NCBI GenBank assembly: GCA_022360055.1
Contig: JAKSDO010000145.1
Coordinates: forward strand, 1-41,640
Direction: 5' to 3'
From: Cytophagales bacterium
GTDB lineage: Bacteria; Bacteroidota; Bacteroidia; Cytophagales; Cyclobacteriaceae
Length of the DNA stretch: 41,640 nt
A model generated the notes under the pieces. That model searched no databases and was not told the origin of the DNA. It saw nothing but the letters and a program-made list of their open reading frames with translations. The position numbers were made by a program, and so were the translations under genes. Of the stretch, positions 1 to 7,727 are shown piece after piece (position 1 is the stretch's first letter; each line of letters opens with the position of its first letter).

Positions 1-56
1 AATAGCTCATTGTAAAGCATTGAAAAATAGAGGGTTACGGAATAGGTTCTATTCCC

Positions 57-67
57 GCCACCCCGAC
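57..67 (+). other. Left attachment-site core (tRNA-Pro 3'-end-like)
   Basis: GCCACCCCGAC here is identical to 7717-7727. It matches the 3' T-stem, acceptor strand and discriminator of bacterial tRNA-Pro, whose 5' end is normally CGGGGTG; Bacteroidota tRNA genes usually do not encode CCA. Bases 42-66 keep a T-loop-like TTCTATT, but the T-stem pairs poorly, and no tRNA-Pro anticodon arm can be folded from bases 1-56. It is therefore a fragment or eroded copy and not a working tRNA. It lies about 230 bases upstream of an integrase relic, the usual arrangement for an element that targets a tRNA 3' end. Confidence 0.6.
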
Positions 68-89
68 GAACCTAGAAATAGGTAATATC

Positions 90-130
90 AAAACACTGTT
101 AATCGTATGATTATCAGTGTTTTTTGTTTT
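90..130 (+). terminator. Rho-independent terminator after left att
   Basis: AAAACACTG (90-98) pairs with CAGTGTTTT (115-123). After one mismatch the stem continues as TAATC/GATTA (100-104 with 109-113) around a GTAT loop, and a T-rich tract runs to about 130. It sits directly after the tRNA-like att core, where a tRNA terminator is expected. In a tRNA-targeting element the left terminator would be element-borne and replace the displaced host one. Confidence 0.75.
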
Positions 131-178
131 TATGGATTTTATTTGATGCCAAATGAATCCATTTAAAACCAATAAAAA

Positions 179-200
179 GGTGTGCAATTAGGTGTGCAAT
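179..200 (+). repeat. Left GGTGTGCAAT direct repeat (possible integrase arm sites)
   Basis: GGTGTGCAAT occurs twice in tandem, at 179-188 and 191-200. A near-identical pair (GTGTGCAA, GGTGTGCAT) lies at 7634-7653, just inside the right att core. Paired short direct repeats inside each end of an element, close to the integrase gene, are what arm-type binding sites of tyrosine recombinases look like. The role is inferred from placement only. Confidence 0.5.
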
Positions 201-293
201 GTTTCACTAAAAATACACTAACTTTAAAGAGCTTTTAGGGCATGATTTGACTTTCGCCTTTACAAATTATTGTTTAACAAAAGTCAATGAAAC

Positions 294-940
294 ATGAAAA
301 CAAAAAGCACTTTCACGGTTATTTTCTTCACTAGAAAATCCAGAAGCAATCCCGACCAACTTTCCATCTATGTCCGTATTACCGTAGCGGGCAAACGTGC
401 AGAAATCAGTTTAAAAAGAGGCCTCGCCAATAGTCAATGGGACGCCAATAAGAGCAGGGGCAGGGGAAACACAGAAAAAATAAGAGCATTGAACAATTAT
501 TTAGACCAAGTGTACACCAAACTACTCCAATCCCATAAAGAACTATTGGAGGAAGATAAAATTATATCCTCGGATGCCATCAAGTCCCGATACTGCCCCA
601 AGCATGGGAAATACTTGAAAAGTATATGGCAATACAAGAGGTATATTTTAATACTGGTATATTGCCCATAAGCTCCAACCAAAAGACCAACAGTTATTTA
701 AAGGAGGTTGGTACGTCTTGCGGGATTGATAAAAACATGACCTTCCATGTCGCCAGACATACCTTTGCCACAACGGTTATGCTGTCCAATGGCGTACCTA
801 TAGAGACCGTTTCAAAGCTATTGGGGCATACCAAGTTATCCACCACACAGATATACGCCAGAGTGGTAGAGAGCAAGATAAGCGAGGATATAAGTAATCT
901 TTTGGAACGGTTCAGGGACAAGAAAAGCAAGAGTGCATAA
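294..940 (+). pseudogene. Tyrosine recombinase (integrase), internally deleted
   Basis: The head (294 to about 600) encodes the arm-binding N-terminus of a Bacteroidota phage-type integrase, about 105 residues ending near DAIKSRY. The tail (about 602-940, another frame) begins near ILEKY, continues through LPISSNQK and carries the HxxR motif (HVARHTF), the LGHTKL motif and the tyrosine nucleophile region (TTQIYARV). Intact relatives are about 400 residues, so roughly 160-180 residues are gone, including the core-binding domain, the first catalytic Arg and the Lys. The two parts are out of frame, with the junction near 600. The enzyme cannot be active. It lies between the left att core and the cargo genes, so it is probably the integrase that brought the island in. 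Confidence 0.85.
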
Positions 941-1202
941 AAAAAGGAAGCGAATAATTCGCTCCTGTCTTGTAAAAAACAAAGAAGCGTTTGTCTCACT
1001 AAATAATCAAACTTCAATACAGGAAGTAAACGAAAATGGAATAAGGGTTGTGGAATTATCCAAAACAAGCAACTTCCAAGGTGATGAACTCGGTATTTAT
1101 GGTATGGAATTTGTTGATTTAAATGACTTTACATTGAGAAACAAAAAACATTATTTGGTAACAAGTTCAGAGCAATACGAACGTATTGTTCTTGAAGATT
1201 AG
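933..1202 (+). CDS. Small hypothetical protein or gene fragment
   Basis: An 89-residue reading frame opens with GTG, overlapping the last 8 bases of the integrase relic, and ends at TAG 1202. The first 20 residues are very basic (HKKRKRIIR) and may not be translated. The rest (for example GDELGIYGMEFVDLNDF and YLVTSSEQYERIVLED) has ordinary protein composition with an acidic C-terminus. I do not recognise a family. No better internal start was found, since the only internal Met is far down the frame. It could be the tail of a larger cargo gene lost to deletion, and it ends just before a perfect 18-base-pair inverted repeat. Confidence 0.35.
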   Translation: MHKKRKRIIRSCLVKNKEAFVSLNNQTSIQEVNENGIRVVELSKTSNFQGDELGIYGMEFVDLNDFTLRNKKHYLVTSSEQYERIVLED

Positions 1203-1211
1203 ATTTATTTA

Positions 1212-1254
1212 ACAAACGGTATTGGTTGTATTTATAACAACCAATACCGTTTGT
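1212..1254. repeat. Perfect 18-bp inverted repeat (hairpin)
   Basis: ACAAACGGTATTGGTTGT (1212-1229) and its exact reverse complement (1237-1254) flank a 7-base loop. It lies in the 68-base gap between the 89-residue frame and the GH113-like gene. No T-run follows on either strand, so it is not a textbook intrinsic terminator. It may be a processed RNA hairpin or a protein-binding palindrome. Confidence 0.7.
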
Positions 1255-1270
1255 AATCTTAATGCTTTAA

Positions 1271-2371
1271 ATGAAAAAACTACTCATATTTTGTATTGCC
1301 CTGATTTTTTTGTCTTGTGAAAAAGATGATGAAGACTTTACCAATGATTGCAACGTCGATAACCATAATATCGACAGCAAAATAAATGGTGGTTCCATAT
1401 TGCAAACTTGGCTATTATTTCATGGTGCCAATACACCTCCCGAAGATATCATTCATACCATAAGTTTAGCAGATAAAACGAATGCAAAATGGGTGTCTTT
1501 GTCTCCAGGCATCGGTATAGACGATAAATCCGAACAATTTCCGCCAATTAAATATGAGTTTCCAGTAAGTGCAGAAGTGGAAAAAATGAGGGTTGTAATC
1601 CCCAAAATGAATGATAGCGGTCTCAATAATATCATGCTAAAACCTATAACATCTTTCTGGGAGGTAAATGGCTCCACTTTTTGGGGTGATTTTTATGTAG
1701 GTACCGAAGAAGAATGGCAGGAAGTTGAAAGAGCATATACCGAACTATTTTATGAATTCGCAAAGCTCTCAGAAGAATTTCCTGAAGTAAAATTATTGAG
1801 TATCGGCAACGAACTTAAAGAGTTTACCAAAAGAAGACCTCAGTTTTTTAAAGAGCTGATTGCCAAAATCAGAATGGATTTTCCTGATTTAAAATTGACC
1901 TATGCTGCCAATTGGGATGAATATCAATCCGTTTCTTTTTGGGGAGACTTGGATTTTATAGGAATAAACTCTTACTTTCCTTTGGTAAATAAAAAAACAC
2001 CATCCGTTAGCGAGGTTAAAGAGGCTTTACTTCCCATAAAAAATGATTTGGCCGAATTATCTTGCCAGAGTGAAAGACCAATACTATTTACGGAATATGG
2101 TTATAGAAGTATAGATTACGGTGCTTGGGAAAGCTGGCTGTTAGGGGACGTTACGACTTTGAATTACAATTTTGAAGCTCAGAATAATGCTTATACCGCA
2201 TTTTATGATACGTTTTGGAACGAAGATTGGGTTTCCGGTGGTTTTTTTTGGGAATGGAAGATGCTTTTCAACGGGGAAATCAATAATCCTCATGAAAATG
2301 GATGGTACGTTAATGATAAGCCGGTACAGGAAATTATAAAGAAATGGTATTTAAAGGCACTATCCCAATGA
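1271..2371 (+). CDS. GH113-like glycoside hydrolase lipoprotein
   Basis: The 366-residue product begins with a lipoprotein signal (lipobox FLSC, Cys16) followed by acidic residues, so surface or periplasmic anchoring is likely. The body is a clan GH-A type TIM barrel: LLSIGNELKEF places the expected acid/base at Glu181 and ILFTEYGYR the nucleophile at Glu275. The order and spacing of these motifs, and the C-terminal GGFFWEWKM strand, resemble GH113 proteins, a family that includes beta-mannanases. The exact substrate cannot be read from sequence. It is cargo of the island, with no SusC/D partner, and follows an 18-bp inverted repeat. The gene looks intact, starting at the ATG before the signal peptide. 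Confidence 0.75.
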   Translation: MKKLLIFCIALIFLSCEKDDEDFTNDCNVDNHNIDSKINGGSILQTWLLFHGANTPPEDIIHTISLADKTNAKWVSLSPGIGIDDKSEQFPPIKYEFPVSAEVEKMRVVIPKMNDSGLNNIMLKPITSFWEVNGSTFWGDFYVGTEEEWQEVERAYTELFYEFAKLSEEFPEVKLLSIGNELKEFTKRRPQFFKELIAKIRMDFPDLKLTYAANWDEYQSVSFWGDLDFIGINSYFPLVNKKTPSVSEVKEALLPIKNDLAELSCQSERPILFTEYGYRSIDYGAWESWLLGDVTTLNYNFEAQNNAYTAFYDTFWNEDWVSGGFFWEWKMLFNGEINNPHENGWYVNDKPVQEIIKKWYLKALSQ

Positions 2372-2654
2372 GTGCAACCTTCATTAGAATTGTGTCTCTC
2401 TTCTCTTTTCGTTTATGTTTTCCGGCAAATTGGCCTTTTCGATTACCCCCTTTGATGCTATTAGCTATTTCCAGATAAATTGCTTCGAGAACTTCTTTTG
2501 CAAGCGATATAAAATTAGCACCTTCACCTCCATTTTTGTCGCCCTTCAACATCCAGAACTTGTTTATCACAATCCCGTTGGGTGCACTTCTTTCGATGTT
2601 CAGTGTATTGCATAAAATAAGTCGTTTTTGTGTCAACTTATTTCAGGACAGGAT
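2372..2654. other. Non-coding or decayed stretch after GH113-like gene
   Basis: No convincing forward gene is present. On the reverse strand a 100-codon frame (2636 to 2334) overlaps the end of the GH113-like gene. Its middle (for example GANFISLAKEVLEAIY) has protein-like composition, but I recognise no family and it lacks a good start region. Given the mobilization relic next door, it may be debris of a conjugation or mobilization gene. I do not call it as a gene. Confidence 0.3.
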
Positions 2655-3042
2655 GGAATAAAAGGGAAGTACAAATTTTAAGGACGGCGTTCGCAATTTT
2701 GCCAATTACCTTTAAAAAGAAAACGAGGGCAAGACTCTAGAGGAACAAGAGCATTTTTTTAACCAGACTGAGGATAGGGTACATTTGGAAGAAGTGGTAC
2801 GGGAGATAGACGGAAACATCGCCAAACTAGGAAAGGACGACCCCAAATTTTATTCGATGGTCGTCAGTCCCACACAAAGGGAATTAAAGCACATCGGAAA
2901 CGACCCTGAAAAATTACGTGAATATACGAGGGAGGTAATGAAAGCCTATGCAGATCCCTTTTATAGAGAACCTAAAAAGACCGTAGATGATATAAAATAC
3001 TATGCTAAAATCGAGCATGAACGTTTCTATATAACAAGTTAG
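2655..3042 (+). pseudogene. MobB/DUF5712-like mobilization protein remnant
   Basis: Read in the frame ending at TAG 3042, the stretch encodes KGSTNFKDGVRNFANYL, then an in-frame TAA where relatives have Glu, then KENEGKTLEEQEHFFN and about 100 more residues (DGNIAKLGKDDPKF, VSPTQREL, YYAKIEHERFY). Motif order matches the N-terminal part of Bacteroidota mobilization proteins with DUF5712, which assist relaxase nicking. Another in-frame stop lies near 2658, and the C-terminal two thirds are missing. The longest unbroken piece starts at 2785. This relic says the island, or something it absorbed, was once mobilizable by a conjugative helper. Confidence 0.6.
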
Positions 3043-3249
3043 GTACAAGGCTGTCAGAGTTGAAACGATAGCGATAAATTGAGGATTTTTTTGTTTTGCT
3101 AACGCTCTAAAAAAAGATTGATTAATTGCCAACGCACAAGGCAAGAGTGTTCCAGTCCATCACGCAACCATCCCGTCGCTTTCACACACTTACTTTCTTT
3201 CACACTTAGTAAAAAACTGAACGGTAGAATGAAAATATAAAATCGTCGA

Positions 3250-3279
3250 TTGCTGTATATAAAGAGTAGATTAGATTTT
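3250..3279 (+). promoter_or_regulatory. Candidate Bacteroidota promoter for the LytS/LytTR pair
   Basis: TTG (3250-3252) and TAGATTTT (3272-3279) are separated by 19 bases, close to the Bacteroidota -33 (TTTG) and -7 (TAnnTTTG) consensus. The downstream sensor kinase starts about 60 bases further on. This is a match by eye, and such AT-rich matches occur by chance. Confidence 0.35.
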
Positions 3280-3338
3280 ATTATTCCTTATTAAACTTGA
3301 AATTTTGTAGTGAATTATTAATTAAAAATATTGCAAAT

Positions 3339-4358
3339 ATGAAAAAAACAGTTTTGTATTCACTACACGGATTTGCATGGTTTTGCAACTTTTGCATAAT
3401 TTTTCTGGCTTCTTTAGCCGGGAATTTATGGGCAAATGAAAATACATTTATCAGCATTGCTGGAGTTCTGGGATTATTAGCATGGTCTTTAGCATTATTT
3501 TATCTTGGCTATTCCATATTCACTCCAAAGTTTTATTTAAAACAAAAATATGCAGCTTTTACAACTTTAGTAATAGGCACAAGTTTATTATTCCCGCTTA
3601 TTGCTAATATTGAAAAATTGATTTCGGCCATAGCCGGAAATGGATGGATGGGATATTCTATTTCAGGGTATGTCCAAGTCTTCTTTCTTTCATTGATTAT
3701 CTGTTTCTCCGGGGTGCTTTTAAGAGTTTTCATAAACTGGATTGTTGATCAACAAAAGAAAAGTGAAGTGGAAAATGAAAAGTTAAAATCAAAATTAATA
3801 GTACTTAACAATCAAAATAATCCCCATTTTATTTTTAATGTATTGAATAACATTGACTCCTTAATAACGACCAAACCTGCAAAAGCATCTGAAACTATAA
3901 ATATGTTATCTGGATTACTACGATATGTATACTCCAATTCCGAAAAGGATAAAGTTTCTGTTCTTTCCGAAATAAATTATATTAAAAACTATATTGAATT
4001 ACAGACCCTTCGGCTTGATAGTAACATTGAATTTCAATTCAAAAAAGAAAATATTACTGATAAAATTTTAATTGTACCGATGTTATTCTTGCCTTTTATC
4101 GAAAACGCATTCAAACATGGATTTATTGATGAAGAACATCCTGTATTTATTAAAATATCCTTTATTGATAGCCAACTGGTATTTGAATGTAGAAACAGTT
4201 GTAATTCAACCAGGAATGATAATACAGATTCAGGATACGGATTGCATAACCTAGTAAAAAGATTAGATTTGATGTATCCTTCAAAATATAATCTTACTAT
4301 TGATAAAAAGAATGAAAAGTATTCTGTTTCATTAGCTTTGCATATCGATGAAAATTAA
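3339..4358 (+). CDS. LytS-type sensor histidine kinase
   Basis: This is a membrane sensor kinase of the His_kinase (PF06580)/LytS type, about 339 residues from the ATG at 3339. A TTG start 14 codons earlier (3297) is possible but would put a charged stretch ahead of the first membrane helix. Four transmembrane helices fill the first 140 residues, followed by a short coiled coil (KKSEVENEKLKSKL) and the phospho-acceptor motif NPHFIFNVLN with His163. The ATPase domain has the N box (PFIENAFKHGF) and a glycine box (GYGLHNLVKRL). No extracytoplasmic sensor domain is visible. The response regulator gene starts 11 bases before this one ends, so the two are co-translated. It is island cargo. Confidence 0.9.
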   Translation: MKKTVLYSLHGFAWFCNFCIIFLASLAGNLWANENTFISIAGVLGLLAWSLALFYLGYSIFTPKFYLKQKYAAFTTLVIGTSLLFPLIANIEKLISAIAGNGWMGYSISGYVQVFFLSLIICFSGVLLRVFINWIVDQQKKSEVENEKLKSKLIVLNNQNNPHFIFNVLNNIDSLITTKPAKASETINMLSGLLRYVYSNSEKDKVSVLSEINYIKNYIELQTLRLDSNIEFQFKKENITDKILIVPMLFLPFIENAFKHGFIDEEHPVFIKISFIDSQLVFECRNSCNSTRNDNTDSGYGLHNLVKRLDLMYPSKYNLTIDKKNEKYSVSLALHIDEN

Positions 4359-5058
4359 ATGTATTATCATAGAAGATGAAAAACTGGCTGCTGAGAAACT
4401 CTCAAATTATATTGAAAAAATATCAGTACTCGAACTTATATCGATTTTTAAGGATGGTATATCAGCAATCAATTACCTGAAAAACGCCACCGTTGACCTT
4501 ATTTTTCTTGATATTGAAATGAAGAATTTTAATGGAATTCAATTTCTAACTGCACTGCGGGTAAAGCCGACAGTGATAATTACTTCCGCATATGAGAAAT
4601 ATGCGATTGCTGGTTATGAGTTCTCGGTTGTTGATTATTTATTAAAACCATTCACACTCGAAAGATTTCTTCAGGCAGTTGACAAAGCCATAAATCAAAA
4701 AGAATTGAAAGAAAAGGCTAAAAACTATGAATTAATTGCTTCGCAGAGTAATGAGTATATTTTTATTAAGTCAGAAAACCGTATTGAAAAGGTTGTGCTT
4801 GATGATATATTTTTTATCGAAGGAATGAAAGATTATTTAAGAATTCATACCACGACAAGAAAGATAATGACATTGCAAAGTTTCAATGGAATTCTTAAAT
4901 ATCTTCCTCTAAATAATTTTATAAGGGTGCATAATTCGTTTATCGTATCCATAAAAAAAATTGAAAGTATTGAACGTAACCGAATAAAAATTAGGGGTAA
5001 TATAATTCCTATAAGCGATAAATACCGAGATTCATTTTTTGATTCAATACGCTCTTAA
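4348..5058 (+). CDS. LytTR-family response regulator
   Basis: The 236-residue protein has an N-terminal receiver (acidic pair Glu9-Asp10, phospho-acceptor Asp55 in LIFLDIEM, conserved Lys in YLLKPF) and a C-terminal LytTR DNA-binding domain from about residue 135 (YIFIKSENRIEKV, FFIEGMKDYLRIH, FIRVHNSFIVSIKKI). Receivers of this type are phosphorylated by LytS-like kinases, and LytTR domains bind short direct repeats near promoters. It overlaps the kinase gene by 11 bases. The likely nearby targets are the beta-lactamase-like and CPBP genes just downstream, but no operator could be defined by eye. Confidence 0.92.
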   Translation: MKIKCIIIEDEKLAAEKLSNYIEKISVLELISIFKDGISAINYLKNATVDLIFLDIEMKNFNGIQFLTALRVKPTVIITSAYEKYAIAGYEFSVVDYLLKPFTLERFLQAVDKAINQKELKEKAKNYELIASQSNEYIFIKSENRIEKVVLDDIFFIEGMKDYLRIHTTTRKIMTLQSFNGILKYLPLNNFIRVHNSFIVSIKKIESIERNRIKIRGNIIPISDKYRDSFFDSIRS

Positions 5059-5118
5059 ATTCCAGAAAATCCATTTTTACACTTAAATTTTAAAACACTG
5101 AAAACAATTATATACTTT

Positions 5119-6504
5119 TTGTTCATAGTATTCTTATGTCCAAATTTTATCAACTCCCAGATAATTTCTATCTCAAAAGTAGAAAATGATTTAAAGAAAC
5201 AGATAGAAAAAATCTTGAAAGAAACAGGAATACCCTCTATTTCTTATTCCATTTTTAATTCCGATTCTGTGATTTCAAGTAATGCAATCGGCTTTAGTAA
5301 CGTAAAGCTTAAAATACCTGCAACTAAGGAAACAATATACAATACAGGTTCAACATTCAAGGTAATTACTGCAATGAGTGTTATGCAATTGTATGGAAAA
5401 CAACAGCTAAATATCGATACGCCTATTGCAAATTACTTACAGGGTAGTCAATATAATGATTTTGACAAAAATAATCCTGTCACATTGCGACACTTATTAA
5501 GTCATCGTTCAGGATTAGTAGGGGAAACCATAAAAATCCCGATTTGGGAAAGAAATGTACCCAAACCGCTCGATTCCTTGATAGCGACGATTAAACCCCA
5601 TCAAAAACCCGGGATTGAGTTCCGATATTGCAATCCTTGTTATGGCATATCCGGCTATTTAGTCCAGAAAATTACCGGCAGATCTTTTGGAAAATATGTA
5701 ATTGATGAATTATTGAGACCTTTGTCCATAACATATATCGATCCGTTCAAGCCAACACCTCGGATGATGGAGCAAATGGCACTTCCCTATACCAAAGAGA
5801 ATAACAAACCTGTTTCCACAAATTTTTATAGGTATAATTCCTATCCTGCAGGAGATGCGTACCTTACTCCTTCGGATATGGCAAAACTGTTGGTTGTCCA
5901 ATTGAACAAGGGTAACTACAATGGTATTTCAATTTTGGATCCCGACAATATCAAAGAAATGCAAAAGAACCAATTTACACCCAATAATTATGGATTGGGA
6001 GTCGGGGTTTCAAATAATGGGGATAGCAAAATAGTAATGCACGGAGGTACCGTTCCTGGATTTAGTGCTTATTTTATCCTGGACACCAAAATTAAAAAAG
6101 GCATCTATATCATGGCAAATTGCGGGGATAGCGGTGATGTCCTTTTGTCCTTATCGGAATATGTTATTAGGCTGCTTAGAGGGGAGAATGTGACAAATGG
6201 CCTGCCCAGTTTTGCAAAGATAAAGTATACGGAAATCTTATTGGATACCCATATATTAAAAGATTATGAAGGCAAATACAAAATTGCCCCAGAAATGGGT
6301 ATCGATATTTTTCTTGAGGGCGAGAAATTGTTTGCCCAACTGACCGGGCAATCAAAAATCCAGATATTCCCTTATGAAAGGAACAAGTTTTTTATCAAAG
6401 TTACGGATGCCCAAATCGAGTTCAATAATGATGGAGAAGGAAACATAACATCTTTAACCTTGTTTCAAAAAGGAAAAAGTATTGACGGACAAAGAATAAA
6501 GTGA
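5119..6504 (+). CDS. Class C beta-lactamase-like serine hydrolase
   Basis: A 461-residue serine hydrolase of the beta-lactamase/penicillin-binding (PF00144) superfamily. The three active-site elements are in order: SxxK as STFK (Ser78, Lys81), YxN as YCN (170-172) and HGG (308-310) in place of KTG. A C-terminal extension of about 100 residues resembles those of esterase or peptidase relatives, so antibiotic hydrolysis is not assured. The first start codon available is TTG 5119, but the frame is open upstream and a CTG at 5098 would give KTIIYFLFIVFL, a much better secretion signal. The true start is therefore uncertain. It follows the LytTR regulator by 60 bases and may be its target. Confidence 0.85.
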   Translation: MFIVFLCPNFINSQIISISKVENDLKKQIEKILKETGIPSISYSIFNSDSVISSNAIGFSNVKLKIPATKETIYNTGSTFKVITAMSVMQLYGKQQLNIDTPIANYLQGSQYNDFDKNNPVTLRHLLSHRSGLVGETIKIPIWERNVPKPLDSLIATIKPHQKPGIEFRYCNPCYGISGYLVQKITGRSFGKYVIDELLRPLSITYIDPFKPTPRMMEQMALPYTKENNKPVSTNFYRYNSYPAGDAYLTPSDMAKLLVVQLNKGNYNGISILDPDNIKEMQKNQFTPNNYGLGVGVSNNGDSKIVMHGGTVPGFSAYFILDTKIKKGIYIMANCGDSGDVLLSLSEYVIRLLRGENVTNGLPSFAKIKYTEILLDTHILKDYEGKYKIAPEMGIDIFLEGEKLFAQLTGQSKIQIFPYERNKFFIKVTDAQIEFNNDGEGNITSLTLFQKGKSIDGQRIK

Positions 6505-6605
6505 TGTTTGACCTTGAGCGTTGTGTTGCCGATAGTTTTATAGTTATCGAACAAAGTTGTAACAGGAAATTCAGTAAAGAAGTTACAGCATAAATCAAAA
6601 TAAAA

Positions 6606-7364
6606 ATGGAACAAGACATTTTAAATTACATTCTAATCTTTGGGTTTGCCATTTTATGCTCATTTGTGATCGATTATAAAAAATCTATAAAGTATTGGTA
6701 TGTTCTGCTTCTTTTTTTCATCATAGGGTTTGTTGATAATATATTCAACATAATTACAGTTACATATCCTGATGTACAGTTTATAAAATCCCATTCATGG
6801 AACAACGCCATTTATTGCAATTGGAGTCCTAAACTATACAGCATTGTTTTTGTACTGCTCTTGTTAATTCCGTTAAAACGGATTATTACTCCCGATGAAA
6901 TTGGGCTTAGACTTAGCCAGAAAAGAAATTCCATAAGGTTTTCTATGATTGCAGTGCTTTTGATTTTTCTCACGGCATTGATTCCCGGGTTATTGGGTAA
7001 CAAAGGAGCGTTTGATGCAAAAACATTGCTATATCTGGCTCTAATGCCCGGATTGAACGAGGAATTGATCTACCGCGGGTTATTACTCGGATTACTGAAT
7101 AAGCTGTTCGACAAAGGGTTTAAGGTTTTAGGAACGAACTTTGGATGGGGAGCGATCCTTACCTCCGTTGTTTTTGGGCTATTACACGGCTTTCAAATAA
7201 CCGATGATTATACAATAGCATTCAACAATCCGTTTAATATCGTCTTGACCGGTATTTATGGGTTTGTATTTGCGCTGATGAAAGAAAGAAGTGGCAGTTT
7301 GGTTTTCCCCATAATTGCCCATGGCACAATAGATTTCTTTCATTTTCTGTTTAGGATGATATAA
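6606..7364 (+). CDS. CPBP family intramembrane metalloprotease
   Basis: A 252-residue polytopic membrane protein with about seven hydrophobic segments. The CPBP (Abi/CAAX protease) motifs are present: NEELIYR with Glu152, Glu153 and Arg157; GLLHG with His194; and IIAHGTIDF with His239. Characterized members cleave prenylated or other membrane substrates, and bacterial ones are linked to bacteriocin self-immunity or stress, but no substrate can be named here. It is the last intact gene of the island, 101 bases after the serine hydrolase, and could be co-transcribed with it. The start is the ATG at 6606. Confidence 0.88.
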   Translation: MEQDILNYILIFGFAILCSFVIDYKKSIKYWYVLLLFFIIGFVDNIFNIITVTYPDVQFIKSHSWNNAIYCNWSPKLYSIVFVLLLLIPLKRIITPDEIGLRLSQKRNSIRFSMIAVLLIFLTALIPGLLGNKGAFDAKTLLYLALMPGLNEELIYRGLLLGLLNKLFDKGFKVLGTNFGWGAILTSVVFGLLHGFQITDDYTIAFNNPFNIVLTGIYGFVFALMKERSGSLVFPIIAHGTIDFFHFLFRMI

Positions 7365-7633
7365 AAACAACTATGCACAACAAAGCTGGCTATGAGTAAT
7401 TGCTTGTTCGCCTACTTCTGAAAATCCTTGCAGATTTTCAGTTTGGTGGTAAGGCTACAACCCCTTTTGAAAGCTATAACATTTTGTATAAGTATAAAGA
7501 CTGCTTTACTTTATAAGAAGATTATAAAACAGATAGTGTAAAAGTAGTTTGAAAAATTTGTTTAATAAATTTTGTATCTTTATAGTACCAAAGAAGAGCA
7601 AATTATATCTTCAAAGTTCTTTTTAGAGTTTTA
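7365..7633. other. Right-end island spacer with a 9-bp inverted repeat
   Basis: No gene was found. A perfect inverted repeat (CTGAAAATC at 7418-7426 and GATTTTCAG at 7433-7441, 6-base loop) lies about 55 bases after the CPBP stop. No T-run follows on the forward strand. A promoter-like box TATCTTTA (7575-7582) with TTTG boxes upstream (7548-7551, 7557-7560) has imperfect spacing and no gene downstream of it. Confidence 0.4.
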
Positions 7634-7653
7634 GTGTGCAAATAGGTGTGCAT
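7634..7653 (+). repeat. Right GTGTGCA direct repeat (possible integrase arm sites)
   Basis: GTGTGCAA (7634-7641) and GGTGTGCAT (7645-7653) mirror the pair at 179-200 and sit about 65 bases inside the right att core. Presence at both ends in the same orientation, each next to a tRNA-Pro-like core, supports their being part of the element's ends. Confidence 0.5.
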
Positions 7654-7716
7654 AAACAAATAAAAACCACAGAATAACAGTAATAATACGAGGTAAGGTA
7701 GTTTAAAAATAAGTCT

Positions 7717-7727
7717 GCCACCCCGAC
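7717..7727 (+). other. Right attachment-site core (tRNA-Pro 3'-end-like)
   Basis: GCCACCCCGAC repeats the left core exactly; with the two preceding bases it reads CTGCCACCCCGAC, an even better match to the end of a tRNA-Pro. The upstream sequence has no T-loop or anticodon arm, so this is the bare 3' fragment expected at the far end of an integration event. The distance from the left core is 7,660 bases. Confidence 0.6.

Noticed and set aside
1-66. Intact tRNA gene ending at base 66
   Set aside because: A D-arm-like AGCTCA and a T-loop-like TTCTATT are visible, but the T-stem has mismatches, no anticodon stem pairs, and the 5' acceptor strand is outside the window. Only the 3' end matches tRNA-Pro.
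2334-2636. Reverse-strand 100-codon gene
   Set aside because: It overlaps the end of the GH113-like gene, has no family match I can see and no start context. Kept only as a remark on the spacer.
7418-7441. Integron attC site in the island's right spacer
   Set aside because: There is a perfect 9-bp inverted repeat, but no recognisable RYYYAAC/GTTRRRY core pair and no integron integrase nearby.
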